NCBI GenBank assembly: GCA_946407015.1
Contig: CAMJML010000004.1
Location: forward strand, 240,601-304,600
DNA length: 64,000 nucleotides
Direction of reading: 5' to 3'
DNA from: an uncultured Selenomonadales bacterium
Lineage (GTDB): Bacteria; Bacillota; Negativicutes; DSM-1736; Dendrosporobacteraceae
Below are positions 16,087 through 24,296 of this stretch, piece after piece (position 1 is the first letter of the stretch; each line of letters begins with the position of its first letter). Under the pieces are notes generated by a model. It ran no database searches. It was not told where the DNA came from and saw only the letters and a program-made list of their open reading frames with translations. Made by a program: the position numbers and the translations under genes.

Positions 16087-17493
16087 ATGATGACATACGA
16101 TGTGGCGGTCATTGGCGGCGGTCCCGGTGGCTATGTGGCGGCCATCCGCGCGGCCCAATTGGGAGGAAAAGTCCTGCTGGTTGAAAAAGAAAAGTTGGGC
16201 GGAGTTTGCCTGAACCGGGGCTGCATCCCAACCAAAGCGCTGCTCAAGAGCGCTGAAAAGTGGCAGGAATTGCAGCAGTGTGCGGAGTTTGGCCTCAAGG
16301 CCGGCGATATCGGCTTTGATTTTGTGGCCATCATGGCCCGCAAACAAGAAATTATTGCTAGATTACGAGGCGGCATTGAGCAGTTGATTAAGAGCAACGA
16401 CATCACGGTGGTGAAGGGGACGGCTACGCTAGCCGGCCCCAACAGGCTGGAGGTTGCCGGCGGTACGGAGCGGCAGAGCTTCAGTGCCCGCAACATCATC
16501 ATTGCTACCGGGTCGGTGCCCGGTATGCCGCCCATTCCCGGACGGGAGCTGGCGGTTGTATTGACCAGCGATGAGGCGCTGGAATTGCCGGCCGTGCCCA
16601 AGAGTATGCTGGTGTTGGGTGCCGGGGTTGTGGGCATGGAATTTGCAACCCTGCTGAGTGCTTTTGGCTGTGACGTGACGGTTGTCGAACTGCTGCCGCA
16701 GATTTTGCCGGCCGTAGACAGTGATATCGTCAAACGGCTGGGCCTCAGCTTACGCAAACAAGGCATTAAGCTGGTGACCGGCGTCAGAGTTACGGTGATC
16801 GAGCAAACCGAAGATGCGGTAGCCGTGACGGTGGATAACGGAAAATGCAGCCAGCAGCTGCTGGTGGAGAAGGTGCTGGTCGCGGCAGGCCGGCGTCCGG
16901 CCGTAGCCGGGCTGGGGCTGGAGACGGCCGGGGTGGAATATGATCAGCAGGGAATCAAGGTGGATGAGCGGATGGCCACCAGCGCAGCCGGCATTTATGC
17001 CGTCGGCGATGTAACCGGACGGAGCATGCTGGCTCATGTGGCTTCAGCCGCCGGCCTGGTAGCCGCCGAAAACGCCATGGGGCAGCAGGCCGTCATGGAT
17101 TACCGCGCTGTTCCCAGTTGTATTTTTACCAAACCGGAAATCGCCACAGTGGGGCTGACCGAGCAAGAGGCATGCGCTCAGCAGTTGGCCATCAAAGTGA
17201 GCAAGTTCAACTTCGCCGCCAACGGAAAAGCTGTTACCATGGGCGAAGCGGACGGGCTGGTGAAGGTCATTGCCTGTGCGGCCACTGGTAACATGCTGGG
17301 CATGCATATTCTCGGGCCTCATGCCAGCGATCTGATTATGGAAGGGGCGCTGGCCATCCGGAATGGCCTGACGGCGCAGGCGATTGCCCACACCATTCAT
17401 CCTCATCCTACGCTGTCCGAGACGGTGATGGAAAGCGCCCATGGCATTGACGGGGATATCCTTCATCAGGTCAAATTAAAGGGACGCCGGTAA
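16087..17493 (+). CDS. lpdA: Dihydrolipoyl dehydrogenase (glycine cleavage L protein)
   Basis: This FAD enzyme reoxidises the dihydrolipoyl arm of GcvH with NAD. The 468-residue protein has the N-terminal FAD site VIGGGPGGYVAAI, the redox-active disulfide GGVCLNRGCIPTKALLKS, the NAD site VLGAGVVGMEFATLL, the second FAD motif IYAVGDV and the C-terminal catalytic HTIHPHPTLSE. It is preceded by AGGAGG and starts at ATG 16087 or 16090. It is the last gene of the operon. No 2-oxoacid dehydrogenase genes are present, so it is probably dedicated to glycine cleavage. No clear terminator follows before the next promoter. Confidence 0.96.
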   Translation: MMTYDVAVIGGGPGGYVAAIRAAQLGGKVLLVEKEKLGGVCLNRGCIPTKALLKSAEKWQELQQCAEFGLKAGDIGFDFVAIMARKQEIIARLRGGIEQLIKSNDITVVKGTATLAGPNRLEVAGGTERQSFSARNIIIATGSVPGMPPIPGRELAVVLTSDEALELPAVPKSMLVLGAGVVGMEFATLLSAFGCDVTVVELLPQILPAVDSDIVKRLGLSLRKQGIKLVTGVRVTVIEQTEDAVAVTVDNGKCSQQLLVEKVLVAAGRRPAVAGLGLETAGVEYDQQGIKVDERMATSAAGIYAVGDVTGRSMLAHVASAAGLVAAENAMGQQAVMDYRAVPSCIFTKPEIATVGLTEQEACAQQLAIKVSKFNFAANGKAVTMGEADGLVKVIACAATGNMLGMHILGPHASDLIMEGALAIRNGLTAQAIAHTIHPHPTLSETVMESAHGIDGDILHQVKLKGRR

Positions 17494-17568
17494 GGTTCAT
17501 ACCGGGATTCCTATCATTCCTAATAAAGATATCAGGTAAATTTTAGTGATAATTTAATGAAAAAAATA

Positions 17569-17597
17569 TTGACAATGATAATTATTATCATTATACT
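17569..17597 (+). promoter_or_regulatory. Strong Fur-regulated promoter (heme operon 1)
   Basis: TTGACA (17569-17574) and TATACT (17592-17597) are spaced by 17 bases, and a perfect palindromic Fur box TGATAATTATTATCA (17576-17590) fills the spacer. Fur binding would block RNA polymerase directly, so the operon is expected to be iron-repressed. Confidence 0.93.
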
Positions 17598-17644
17598 GGT
17601 GTCAAAGAAACTTGTTGTCCTTCATACTAGTTTGTAACTACCTA

Positions 17645-17693
17645 AGAGAGCCGAGAGCTCCGTTGCGAAATATAGACGCACGGAGCTTTTTTT
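17645..17693 (+). ncRNA. Conserved leader element with terminator, copy 1
   Basis: AGAGAGCCGAGAGCTCCGT (17645-17663) begins about 40 bases after the expected transcription start. AGCTCCG (17656-17662) pairs with CGGAGCT (17681-17687), with extra pairing TGCG/CGCA inside, followed by seven T. The structure is an intrinsic terminator between promoter and gene. A sequence identical at 18 of 19 positions occupies the same place in the second Fur-controlled leader (24196-24214). It may be an attenuator, a riboswitch expression platform or a short Fur-regulated RNA; the sequence does not decide. Confidence 0.7.
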
Positions 17694-17755
17694 ACTTCCG
17701 GGGGCTATGTTGGTTAAAGGGCTTAATCGAATGGAAACAAAGGAGTGATTCAGAC

Positions 17756-18808
17756 ATGATGGCTGGTTGCGAAATCGTAAGGGAACTGAGGGGAACTTTG
17801 CCGTCAATTCGTTGCAGCTGCTGCAACAGGCTGCTTTACCGGGGAGTTGCTCAGGCGATTGAGATCAAATGCCCAAAGTGCGGCGTGGTGCAGTACATGA
17901 ATTCAAAGACCATGGGACTGCATCCCAAACCGGCGCAGTCAACCGCTTCCCGGGTGGTGACAGACAGTGCCGGGCGGATGGTGGCGATACCGGGACGACC
18001 GCAGCGGGTTATTGCCCTGAATGCATCCAATCTGGGTCTTTACTATGCTACCGGCGGAAAAGTCATTGGACGGGCTTCTACCAATATGCTGGCCCCTGAT
18101 ATTGCAGAAAAGGTGAGAAGTATTCCGACAGTAGGGGTTCCTCCGTGCCCGGATGTGGCCAGAATTATCGAGATGAAACCGGATCTGGTGCTGGGCATGC
18201 ACTCTCCCATGCATCATTCGCTCGCGGCTGTTCTGGAGCAAAGCGGTATTCCGGTTTTGCTGCAAGCACTGGAACACTATAGCGATGTGATCAAAACGTT
18301 GCGTTTGTACGGGGAGTTAAGCGGTAATCCCGAACAAGCGGCCCGGAAAATTGACGCGATTGAAAGCAGCCGTCAGGAACTGATACGGCAGCATTGCGGG
18401 AAGCCGTCGCCGAAAGTGTTGATTTTATGGGGCATTGCCAATGGCCTGTTTAGCGCTCTTTCCAATAGCTTTGTCGGAGATCTGGCCAAACGCCTGGGAG
18501 GAGTCAATGTCGCTGATATGGCTGCGGCGATTGATGAAAGCCTGAGCTATGCCCCCTTTCGCCTGGAAACAGTCGCGCCTTTTCAGCCTGATGTTATTTT
18601 AATGGTCAGTCATAGTTTTGAACCGGGGATGCAAAGCCGGTTTTATCAACAATTGTCTGAACAGCCGGCATGGCAGCGTCTTAAAGCCGTCCAGCAGAAC
18701 CATGTCTACCAACTGCCGTATCATTTGTTTGCAGTAAATCCCGGACCTCAGCTCGGTGAGGCGTTGAATGTGATGGCAGATTTTCTTTATAAAGGTTGTG
18801 CTTCATGA
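17756..18808 (+). CDS. Periplasmic-binding-protein domain fused to an N-terminal Com-like zinc ribbon, no signal peptide
   Basis: Residues 18-50 form a zinc ribbon with Cys20, Cys23, Cys39 and Cys42 (IRCSCCNRLLYRG and IEIKCPKCG), very like the Com proteins of Mu-like prophages. From about residue 65 the 350-residue protein is a TroA-type iron/heme-binding domain: VVTDSAGRMVAIPGRPQRVI, PDLVLGMHSPMHHSLAAVLE, and LPYHLFAVNPGPQLGEALNV. No hydrophobic signal or lipobox is present, unlike the paralogue at 24297, which has an N-terminal membrane segment. ATG 17756 follows AAAGGAGTG. FecCD permease and ATPase genes follow with overlaps, so this is positionally the binding protein of the importer. Either it acts in the cytoplasm, or the true export signal has been replaced. 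The fusion is unfamiliar to me. Confidence 0.85.
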   Translation: MMAGCEIVRELRGTLPSIRCSCCNRLLYRGVAQAIEIKCPKCGVVQYMNSKTMGLHPKPAQSTASRVVTDSAGRMVAIPGRPQRVIALNASNLGLYYATGGKVIGRASTNMLAPDIAEKVRSIPTVGVPPCPDVARIIEMKPDLVLGMHSPMHHSLAAVLEQSGIPVLLQALEHYSDVIKTLRLYGELSGNPEQAARKIDAIESSRQELIRQHCGKPSPKVLILWGIANGLFSALSNSFVGDLAKRLGGVNVADMAAAIDESLSYAPFRLETVAPFQPDVILMVSHSFEPGMQSRFYQQLSEQPAWQRLKAVQQNHVYQLPYHLFAVNPGPQLGEALNVMADFLYKGCAS

Positions 18809-19818
18809 ACGCAGTCAAAAGTTTACAACAGGATCCACGGATGGCCTGGCGTAATGGAGTCAGTCTAACCGCTCTGATTGTTCTGGCCCTGGTCTTGCTG
18901 GTCGGCATTATGGTCGGTGCCGTACCGGTTGGCTTGCGGGAAATCTGGCAAGCCTTAATGGGCGATATGACCGGTGAAACTTATCAAATTATTTACAATA
19001 TCCGGCTGCCGCGTGTCTTTATCGGTGCTATGGTCGGGATGAACCTGGCTTTGGCGGGCTGCGTTCTGCAGGGGGTGCTGCGCAATCCGCTGGCTGATCC
19101 CGGAATTATTGGCGTATCAGCCGGTGCGGGGCTTGCCGCTATGCTGGTTATGATCCTCTGGCCCGAACTGACGGCGTTTGTACCGCTAGCCGCTTTTTTG
19201 GGTGCGCTGATGGCTTTGGTCATGGTGCTGGCCTTGGCCTGGAATAAAGGGGTTCAGCCTTTACCCATGGTGTTGGCAGGCGTGGCTGTAGCTGCATTGC
19301 TGGGCGGTGGTATCAGTATTCTGATGGTTTTGTATCCGGACCGCATTCAGGGGACGGTGAATTGGATGGCCGGAAGTCTGCAGGGCAGAAGCTGGGACCA
19401 TATCCGGATGATCCTGCCCTATAGCCTGATCGGTGTATTGGGCGTTATCCTGTCAGCCCGTTATTTAAATTGGCTGCAGCTTGGTGATGAGGTGGCCAAA
19501 AGTTTAGGTGTAAGGGTCCACGCCCTGCGCTTTGGCCTGATTGTCCTGGCCGCGCTGTTGGCGGCCTCGGCAGTGAGTGTAGCCGGGTTGCTGGGCTTTG
19601 TCGGGCTGATTGTCCCTCATATCACCCGGATGCTGATTGGTTCTGATTTTGAGTATCTGATGCCCTGTTCCGCCTTATTGGGAGCGGTAACGGTCGTGGC
19701 GGCTGATTTGGCAGCACGTACCGTTTTTAGTCCGGTGGAAATTCCGGTTGGTATTTTTATGGCTTTTTTGGGAGCGCCTTTCTTTATCTATTTGCTGCGG
19801 AAGGGGATGAGAGGATGA
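18805..19818 (+). CDS. FecCD-family ABC transporter permease (heme/iron chelate)
   Basis: This 337-residue inner-membrane permease has the FecCD landmarks IRLPRVFIGAMVGMNLALAG, LRNPLADPGIIGVSAGAG, WMAGSLQGRSW and GFVGLIVPHITRML, with about ten hydrophobic segments. It forms the channel for heme or ferric-chelate import with the ATPase downstream. ATG 18805 overlaps the stop of the binding-protein gene, and its own stop overlaps the ATPase start, so the three genes are translationally coupled. Confidence 0.93.
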   Translation: MNAVKSLQQDPRMAWRNGVSLTALIVLALVLLVGIMVGAVPVGLREIWQALMGDMTGETYQIIYNIRLPRVFIGAMVGMNLALAGCVLQGVLRNPLADPGIIGVSAGAGLAAMLVMILWPELTAFVPLAAFLGALMALVMVLALAWNKGVQPLPMVLAGVAVAALLGGGISILMVLYPDRIQGTVNWMAGSLQGRSWDHIRMILPYSLIGVLGVILSARYLNWLQLGDEVAKSLGVRVHALRFGLIVLAALLAASAVSVAGLLGFVGLIVPHITRMLIGSDFEYLMPCSALLGAVTVVAADLAARTVFSPVEIPVGIFMAFLGAPFFIYLLRKGMRG

Positions 19819-20621
19819 ACTGCACCCTTGAAGCCAGGCAGCTTACATTAGGGTATAGCGGGAAAATTATTTCCACCTGCCTGGATGTAGCGATTTGCGA
19901 ACCGGAAATTGTGGCGATTATCGGACCCAACGGTTCCGGGAAATCCACTTTTTTAAAGGCGCTGGGCCGTTTGCTGCCCCCGGAAAGAGGAACGGTCCTG
20001 CTGAATGGAAAGGATGTTCAGCAACTGCGTCCCGGTGAGGTGGCGAGGCTGCTGGCTATTCTGCCGCAGTCTGCCCAGGCACCGGGAGATATGACGGTGC
20101 ACGATCTTGTGCGAAGCGGGCGCGCTCCTTATATCGGGCTGTTCGGTCAACCGGCGGCCGATGATGAGACAGCGGTTTTATCGGCCGTTGAAGCCACCGG
20201 CATGAGCGCTCTGCTTTTTCGCCGGCTGGACACACTGTCGGGCGGTGAAAGGCAGCGGGCCTGGCTGGCCATGGCGTTGGCCCAGCGGCCTAAAATCCTG
20301 CTGCTGGATGAGCCGACCACTTATCTGGATATTCATCACCAACTGGAAATTATGAAATTGGTCAAAAGGCTGCATCAGGAATTGCGGCTTACAGTGATCA
20401 TGGTATTGCATGATTTGAATCATGCTGCCCGCTTCAGCCATCGCATCATTGCGATGCAAAAAGGGGCCATCTTTGCCGATGGGAAGGCGGAGGAAGTCCT
20501 GACGGCAGCAAACCTCCGGGCGTTATACGGGGTAGAAGCTGCCGTGATGACCATTGAGCAGGGAGGAAGTGAGCAGCTTGTCTGTTTCCCACACGACACT
20601 TGCAATGGATTTAGTCCCTAA
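19815..20621 (+). CDS. ABC transporter ATPase for heme/iron chelate (FepC/HmuV-like)
   Basis: The 268-residue ATPase has Walker A GPNGSGKSTFLKALG, a Q-loop ILPQSAQAPGDMTV, signature LSGGERQRAWLAMALAQ, Walker B ILLLDEPTTYLDIHHQ and the switch histidine in VLHDLNHAARF. The SGGERQR and TTYLDI forms are typical of FecE/FepC partners. It energises the FecCD permease upstream. The 3' end overlaps the start region of the next ATPase gene. Confidence 0.93.
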   Translation: MNCTLEARQLTLGYSGKIISTCLDVAICEPEIVAIIGPNGSGKSTFLKALGRLLPPERGTVLLNGKDVQQLRPGEVARLLAILPQSAQAPGDMTVHDLVRSGRAPYIGLFGQPAADDETAVLSAVEATGMSALLFRRLDTLSGGERQRAWLAMALAQRPKILLLDEPTTYLDIHHQLEIMKLVKRLHQELRLTVIMVLHDLNHAARFSHRIIAMQKGAIFADGKAEEVLTAANLRALYGVEAAVMTIEQGGSEQLVCFPHDTCNGFSP

Positions 20622-21360
20622 TCCTGTTCTCGAATTGAAAAATATTTCTAAAATATACCAGGGAAGGACCGTTGTAGACAATTTGTCTTTACAGATTGGC
20701 GCAGGTGAAGTTTTTGGATTGGTAGGCCCCAATGGAGCCGGCAAAACGACGCTGATGAAAATAATTGCCGGTTTAAGCCAGCCTTGCAGCGGACGGCTGA
20801 CTATTTTTAACCGGGACGGACTTGCCGAGCGGGCGCAACTTAAACCGTTGATTGGCTGGGTGCCGCAGGACAACAATCTCGAGCGGGAATTGACGGTCAG
20901 GGAAGCGCTGGCGTTATATGCCAGGCTGTTTGCTGCCAGGCCTTTCCAACCAAGAGTGCAGCAGATTATGACCGAATTCAATTTAGAAAGTATCGGCGAG
21001 CGTCGGATTGAATTGCTTTCGGGCGGAATGGCCAGAAGAGTCTTGATTGCCCGGGCAATACTGCCTGAACCTAAACTGTTGCTGTTAGATGAACCGACGG
21101 TGGGACTTGATCCGGATGTTCGCCAGGATATCTGGCAACTGATCCGTTCTTTAGCCGCCCAAGGGAAAACAATTTTTATGACAACTCATTATATGGATGA
21201 AGCCGAACAGCTTTGTGACCGGCTGGCTTTGCTCAAAGCAGGCAGCCTGTTAATGACCGGAACGCCGGCTGCTATGAAGAGCATGGCAGAAGGGAAACCC
21301 CACTCCGCGGTGACCTTGGAAGCAGCTTTCTTGCGTTTAATCCGGCGGGGGGCGGAATGA
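20578..21360 (+). CDS. ABC-2 type exporter ATPase
   Basis: The protein of about 260 residues is a CcmA/NatA-like ATPase with Walker A GLVGPNGAGKTTLMKI, signature LLSGGMARRVLIARAI, Walker B LLLLDEPTVGLDPDVRQ and the histidine in MTTHYMDEAEQLCDR. It pairs with the ABC-2 permease that overlaps its stop codon, so it belongs to an export system and not to the importer upstream. TTG 20578 has a GGGAGG element 11 bases upstream; ATG 20605 is another possible start. It overlaps the end of the importer ATPase gene. Confidence 0.9.
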   Translation: MSVSHTTLAMDLVPNPVLELKNISKIYQGRTVVDNLSLQIGAGEVFGLVGPNGAGKTTLMKIIAGLSQPCSGRLTIFNRDGLAERAQLKPLIGWVPQDNNLERELTVREALALYARLFAARPFQPRVQQIMTEFNLESIGERRIELLSGGMARRVLIARAILPEPKLLLLDEPTVGLDPDVRQDIWQLIRSLAAQGKTIFMTTHYMDEAEQLCDRLALLKAGSLLMTGTPAAMKSMAEGKPHSAVTLEAAFLRLIRRGAE

Positions 21361-22094
21361 TGGGCTGGTTTGTGGTTTATTACCGGGAACTGATTTTAAT
21401 GAAAAAGAAGATGGGGAAATTAGGGTATGTATTTTCTTCGGTCATGTTTCCGGTCATTTATTTATTTGCCTTTAGCTGGGGACTGGGATCTCGCCTGGAA
21501 ATCAGCGGCGGCTATATTCCTTATTTGGCCAAAGGGATTCTCGGTATCACCGTCATGCTGAATGCTTTTCAGCAAACCTCCCTTTCGGTGAGTGTCGGCC
21601 GTATGTATTTCAAAACCTTGCAAACCCTGATTTTGAGTCCGATTCCCTTGATTCAGGTAGCGGGGGGGCTTGTCCTGGCCGGTGCGACCCGGGGCCTGTT
21701 ACTGGGCGGGGTGGTTTATGGGATTGCCTGGCTGATCTTTGCAGTTCCAGGTCTGAATGGGGCCGCTCTTTGCGGAGTGATCTTAGCGGCCTTCTTCTTT
21801 GCCGCATTGGGTTTGGTTGTTGGATTATGGGTGGCCGAGCCGGATGATCTTTCACTGGTCAATAATTTTTTAATCACTCCCATGATTTTTTTCGGCGGCT
21901 CTTTTTTTCCAGAACAGCATTTCCCGGTCTTTGTGCGGGAACTTATTGCGATTTTACCGCTCAGCCTGGTTAATAGTTTGCTGCGGCTGCCGGTATGGGA
22001 AGAAGCGGCCCTGTTGAAAGCCGCTGGCTTGCTGGTTTTCAGCTGCCTGATGCTTTGGCTGGGGGCAAGGAAATTGGCACTATACAGCGAATAA
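21357..22094 (+). CDS. ABC-2 type exporter permease
   Basis: This 245-residue protein has about six transmembrane segments and the ABC-2 layout: an N-terminal amphipathic start (VVYYRELILMKKKMGKLG), IPYLAKGILGITVMLNAFQQ, TLILSPIPLIQV, and the conserved C-terminal TPMIFFGGSFFPEQHFPVFV. ATG 21357 overlaps the stop of its ATPase. The placement between heme-import and heme-degradation genes suggests export of heme, porphyrin or a linear tetrapyrrole product; the cargo cannot be read from sequence. Confidence 0.88.
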   Translation: MMGWFVVYYRELILMKKKMGKLGYVFSSVMFPVIYLFAFSWGLGSRLEISGGYIPYLAKGILGITVMLNAFQQTSLSVSVGRMYFKTLQTLILSPIPLIQVAGGLVLAGATRGLLLGGVVYGIAWLIFAVPGLNGAALCGVILAAFFFAALGLVVGLWVAEPDDLSLVNNFLITPMIFFGGSFFPEQHFPVFVRELIAILPLSLVNSLLRLPVWEEAALLKAAGLLVFSCLMLWLGARKLALYSE

Positions 22095-22132
22095 GAAATA
22101 TCATTGAAAACATTGGAAAAGGAGCGATTTTA

Positions 22133-22654
22133 ATGAAAGCATTGATTGTTTATTCCAGTTTGACTGGAAATACCAAAAAAGTGGCGGAAGCCATTCAAAC
22201 CGTTTTTGACCGGGGAGCCGACCTTGTTCCGGTAGAAGAAAATCCGGCAGCCGATGGTTATGATTTGGTTGCTGTAGGGTTCTGGGTGGACCGGGGAACG
22301 GCGGATAAAAAAGCGCAAAGCTATCTAACCGGCCTGCGCGATAAAACGGTGGCCTTGTTTGCGACGCTGGGGGCTTATCCTGATTCGGACCATGCCAGAG
22401 ACAGCATGGCGAAGGCAGCCGCTTTACTGGATGACAGTAACCGTCTGGTGGGCAGCTTTATTTGTCAGGGGAAAATTGATCCGAAATTGCTGGAACAATT
22501 TGAAAAATTGCCCCCCGATCATCCTCATGGTGTCACTCCGGAACGTGCTGCCCGTCATCGTGAAGCAGCCAAACATCCGGATGAAGCCGATCTAATCAAT
22601 GCTAAGGCCGTTTTTACTGAAGTCCGCCAAAAATTAACGGCAGGTGCCGTATGA
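22133..22654 (+). CDS. Flavodoxin-family protein
   Basis: The 173-residue protein starts KALIVYSSLTGNTKKVAEAI, with the phosphate-binding SSLTGNT loop of FMN flavodoxins, and continues DLVAVGFWVDRGTADKKAQ and VALFATLGAYPDS, the two flavin-contacting loops. The C-terminal third is charged and longer than a minimal flavodoxin. It is placed immediately before the HutW-type radical SAM gene and overlaps it by four bases. An electron donor for heme cleavage, or a tetrapyrrole reductase, is the natural inference. ATG 22133 follows AAAAGGAGCG. Confidence 0.87.
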   Translation: MKALIVYSSLTGNTKKVAEAIQTVFDRGADLVPVEENPAADGYDLVAVGFWVDRGTADKKAQSYLTGLRDKTVALFATLGAYPDSDHARDSMAKAAALLDDSNRLVGSFICQGKIDPKLLEQFEKLPPDHPHGVTPERAARHREAAKHPDEADLINAKAVFTEVRQKLTAGAV

Positions 22655-24102
22655 GAACGGCCGTCGGCGGGGCACGGAACGACTCAGGATTGCAAGCCGT
22701 CCTGGATGCTATGAATCCGGAGCTGTACGCCATGGTGGTCGGACGCCAGACCGATAACCCGCTGGAGGTCTTCCAAGGCAAACGTGTCCTGCACAGTGAT
22801 ATCCGGGGCGGAACGCTTGAACGGGGGCAATGGGCCGGGCTTTGGCAGACGGCTCTGCAGCGGCCGGCACCGGGTGAAAAACGGTCGGCTTATATCCATA
22901 TTCCCTTTTGCCGTCACAAGTGTCTCTATTGCGGCTTCTTTCAAAATTTTTGCCAGGAGGAGTTGGAAAACGCCTATATTGAACGTTTGGTCACCGAACT
23001 GAAGATGCATGCCGGCAGTCCTTATCTGACTAATCCGGTCAATGCGGTCTTTATTGGCGGCGGAACACCAAGCGCGCTCTCTCCGGCCAATATTAGCCGG
23101 CTGCTGGCTGCCATCCGTCAATATTTGCCTTTGTCCAATGATTATGAACTGACTCTGGAAGGCCGGGTCCATGATCTGATTCCGGAAAAAATGGAAAGCT
23201 GGTTTGCGGGCGGCGTCAACCGCATATCGATTGGTGTGCAGTCCTTTCAAACAAAAGTACGGCAAGCGGTGGGACGTCTGGATGACCGGGAAACCATACT
23301 CAAACGGCTGGAAGCTTTAGCCGGTTATAATCAGGCTGCCATCATTATTGATTTGATTTACGGACTGCCGTACCAAAGCCCTGAAATTTGGCTTGAGGAT
23401 ATTGCGGCCTTAAAAACGGCTGCAGTGGATGGCTGGGACTTGTACCAACTGAATGTTTACGAGAATAGTGCTTTAAAAAAGGAAATTGCTGCCGGGCGGT
23501 TGCCGGAAGTGGCGGCTATTGAAGAACAAGCGGAGCTCTTTGCTATGGCTCACCGCATATTGTCTGAATGGGCTGTCGCGCAAATTAGCGTTTGCCATTG
23601 GGCTAAAACCAACCGGGAGCGCAATATGTATAACAACATGGCTCAGCAAGGAAATACCATGCTGCCTTTTGGTGCAGGCGCAGGCGGCAGGGCGGACGGC
23701 TTTTCACTATTTCAGGAGCGGGATATCAAACGGTATATGCAAAAAATTGATGATGGCGAGAAACCGGTCATGATGATGATGACCCTGCATGAATCCGCCC
23801 GTTTACATGATGCGTTGAAAAATCAGCTTAAACTTGGTTATTTGGACCTTGATCAGCTTGCGGCCAGTTTTGGCCCCCGTGTCCGTGAACTGGACGTGTT
23901 GTTGGCGCTATGGGAAAAACAGGGGTTGGTCACCCGGGGATCTGGTATGGCCCGCCTGACCGTTGCCGGACAATTTTGGTATGTGAACATCACGCAGTCG
24001 GTGCTGGAATGTACCAATGCCCTGCTGCATGGAATGGGTGTATGGGAAAAGCCGAAAGCGATGCAAGGAATGGCCATGCAGGGAATGGCCATGCAAGCCT
24101 AG
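22651..24102 (+). CDS. hutW: Anaerobic heme-degrading radical SAM enzyme (HutW/ChuW-like)
   Basis: ChuW/HutW enzymes open the heme ring without oxygen by radical methyl transfer, releasing iron. The 483-residue protein has AYIHIPFCRHKCLYCGFFQN with Cys87, Cys91 and Cys94 for the [4Fe-4S] cluster, FIGGGTPSALSP, RISIGVQSFQTKVRQAVGR and DLIYGLPYQSPEIW, the coproporphyrinogen-dehydrogenase-like core, plus the longer C-terminal region of this subgroup. The protein ends in a methionine-rich repeat (MQGMAMQGMAMQA) encoded by near-identical 15-base units. The Fur-controlled operon, importer and flavodoxin support heme iron acquisition over coproporphyrin metabolism. Confidence 0.87.
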   Translation: MRTAVGGARNDSGLQAVLDAMNPELYAMVVGRQTDNPLEVFQGKRVLHSDIRGGTLERGQWAGLWQTALQRPAPGEKRSAYIHIPFCRHKCLYCGFFQNFCQEELENAYIERLVTELKMHAGSPYLTNPVNAVFIGGGTPSALSPANISRLLAAIRQYLPLSNDYELTLEGRVHDLIPEKMESWFAGGVNRISIGVQSFQTKVRQAVGRLDDRETILKRLEALAGYNQAAIIIDLIYGLPYQSPEIWLEDIAALKTAAVDGWDLYQLNVYENSALKKEIAAGRLPEVAAIEEQAELFAMAHRILSEWAVAQISVCHWAKTNRERNMYNNMAQQGNTMLPFGAGAGGRADGFSLFQERDIKRYMQKIDDGEKPVMMMMTLHESARLHDALKNQLKLGYLDLDQLAASFGPRVRELDVLLALWEKQGLVTRGSGMARLTVAGQFWYVNITQSVLECTNALLHGMGVWEKPKAMQGMAMQGMAMQA

Positions 24103-24124
24103 AAAAGAATTTGCCATTTAAATA

Positions 24125-24154
24125 TTGACAATGATTATCATTCTCATATATACT
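24125..24154 (+). promoter_or_regulatory. Fur-regulated promoter (heme operon 2)
   Basis: TTGACA (24125-24130) and TATACT (24149-24154) are spaced by 18 bases, with a Fur box TGATTATCATTCTCA (24133-24147) matching the 7-1-7 consensus at nearly every position. The arrangement copies that at 17569. Confidence 0.9.
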
Positions 24155-24195
24155 GAAGTGGACAGATGAATGGATAACAACCGCATAAAACAGAT

Positions 24196-24246
24196 AGAGA
24201 GCCCAGAGCTCCGTGGCCAGTAAGATCAGGCACGGGGTTTTTTATT
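24196..24246 (+). ncRNA. Conserved leader element with terminator, copy 2
   Basis: AGAGAGCCCAGAGCTCCGT (24196-24214) differs from the first copy at one of 19 bases. AGCTCCGTG (24207-24215) pairs with CACGGGGTT (24231-24239) using two G-T pairs, followed by a T run. It lies about 35 bases after the expected transcription start and before the gene start, as in copy 1. Confidence 0.7.
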
Positions 24247-24296
24247 TGCGGTAATCGCCGTTTACGCCAGTCAGATCAGCTAAGGATGTGGTGCAT

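Noticed and set aside
17612..17755. Upstream N-terminal extension of the zinc-ribbon fusion that could provide an export signal
   Set aside because: The extension would translate through the leader terminator hairpin, and a proper ribosome-binding site precedes ATG 17756.
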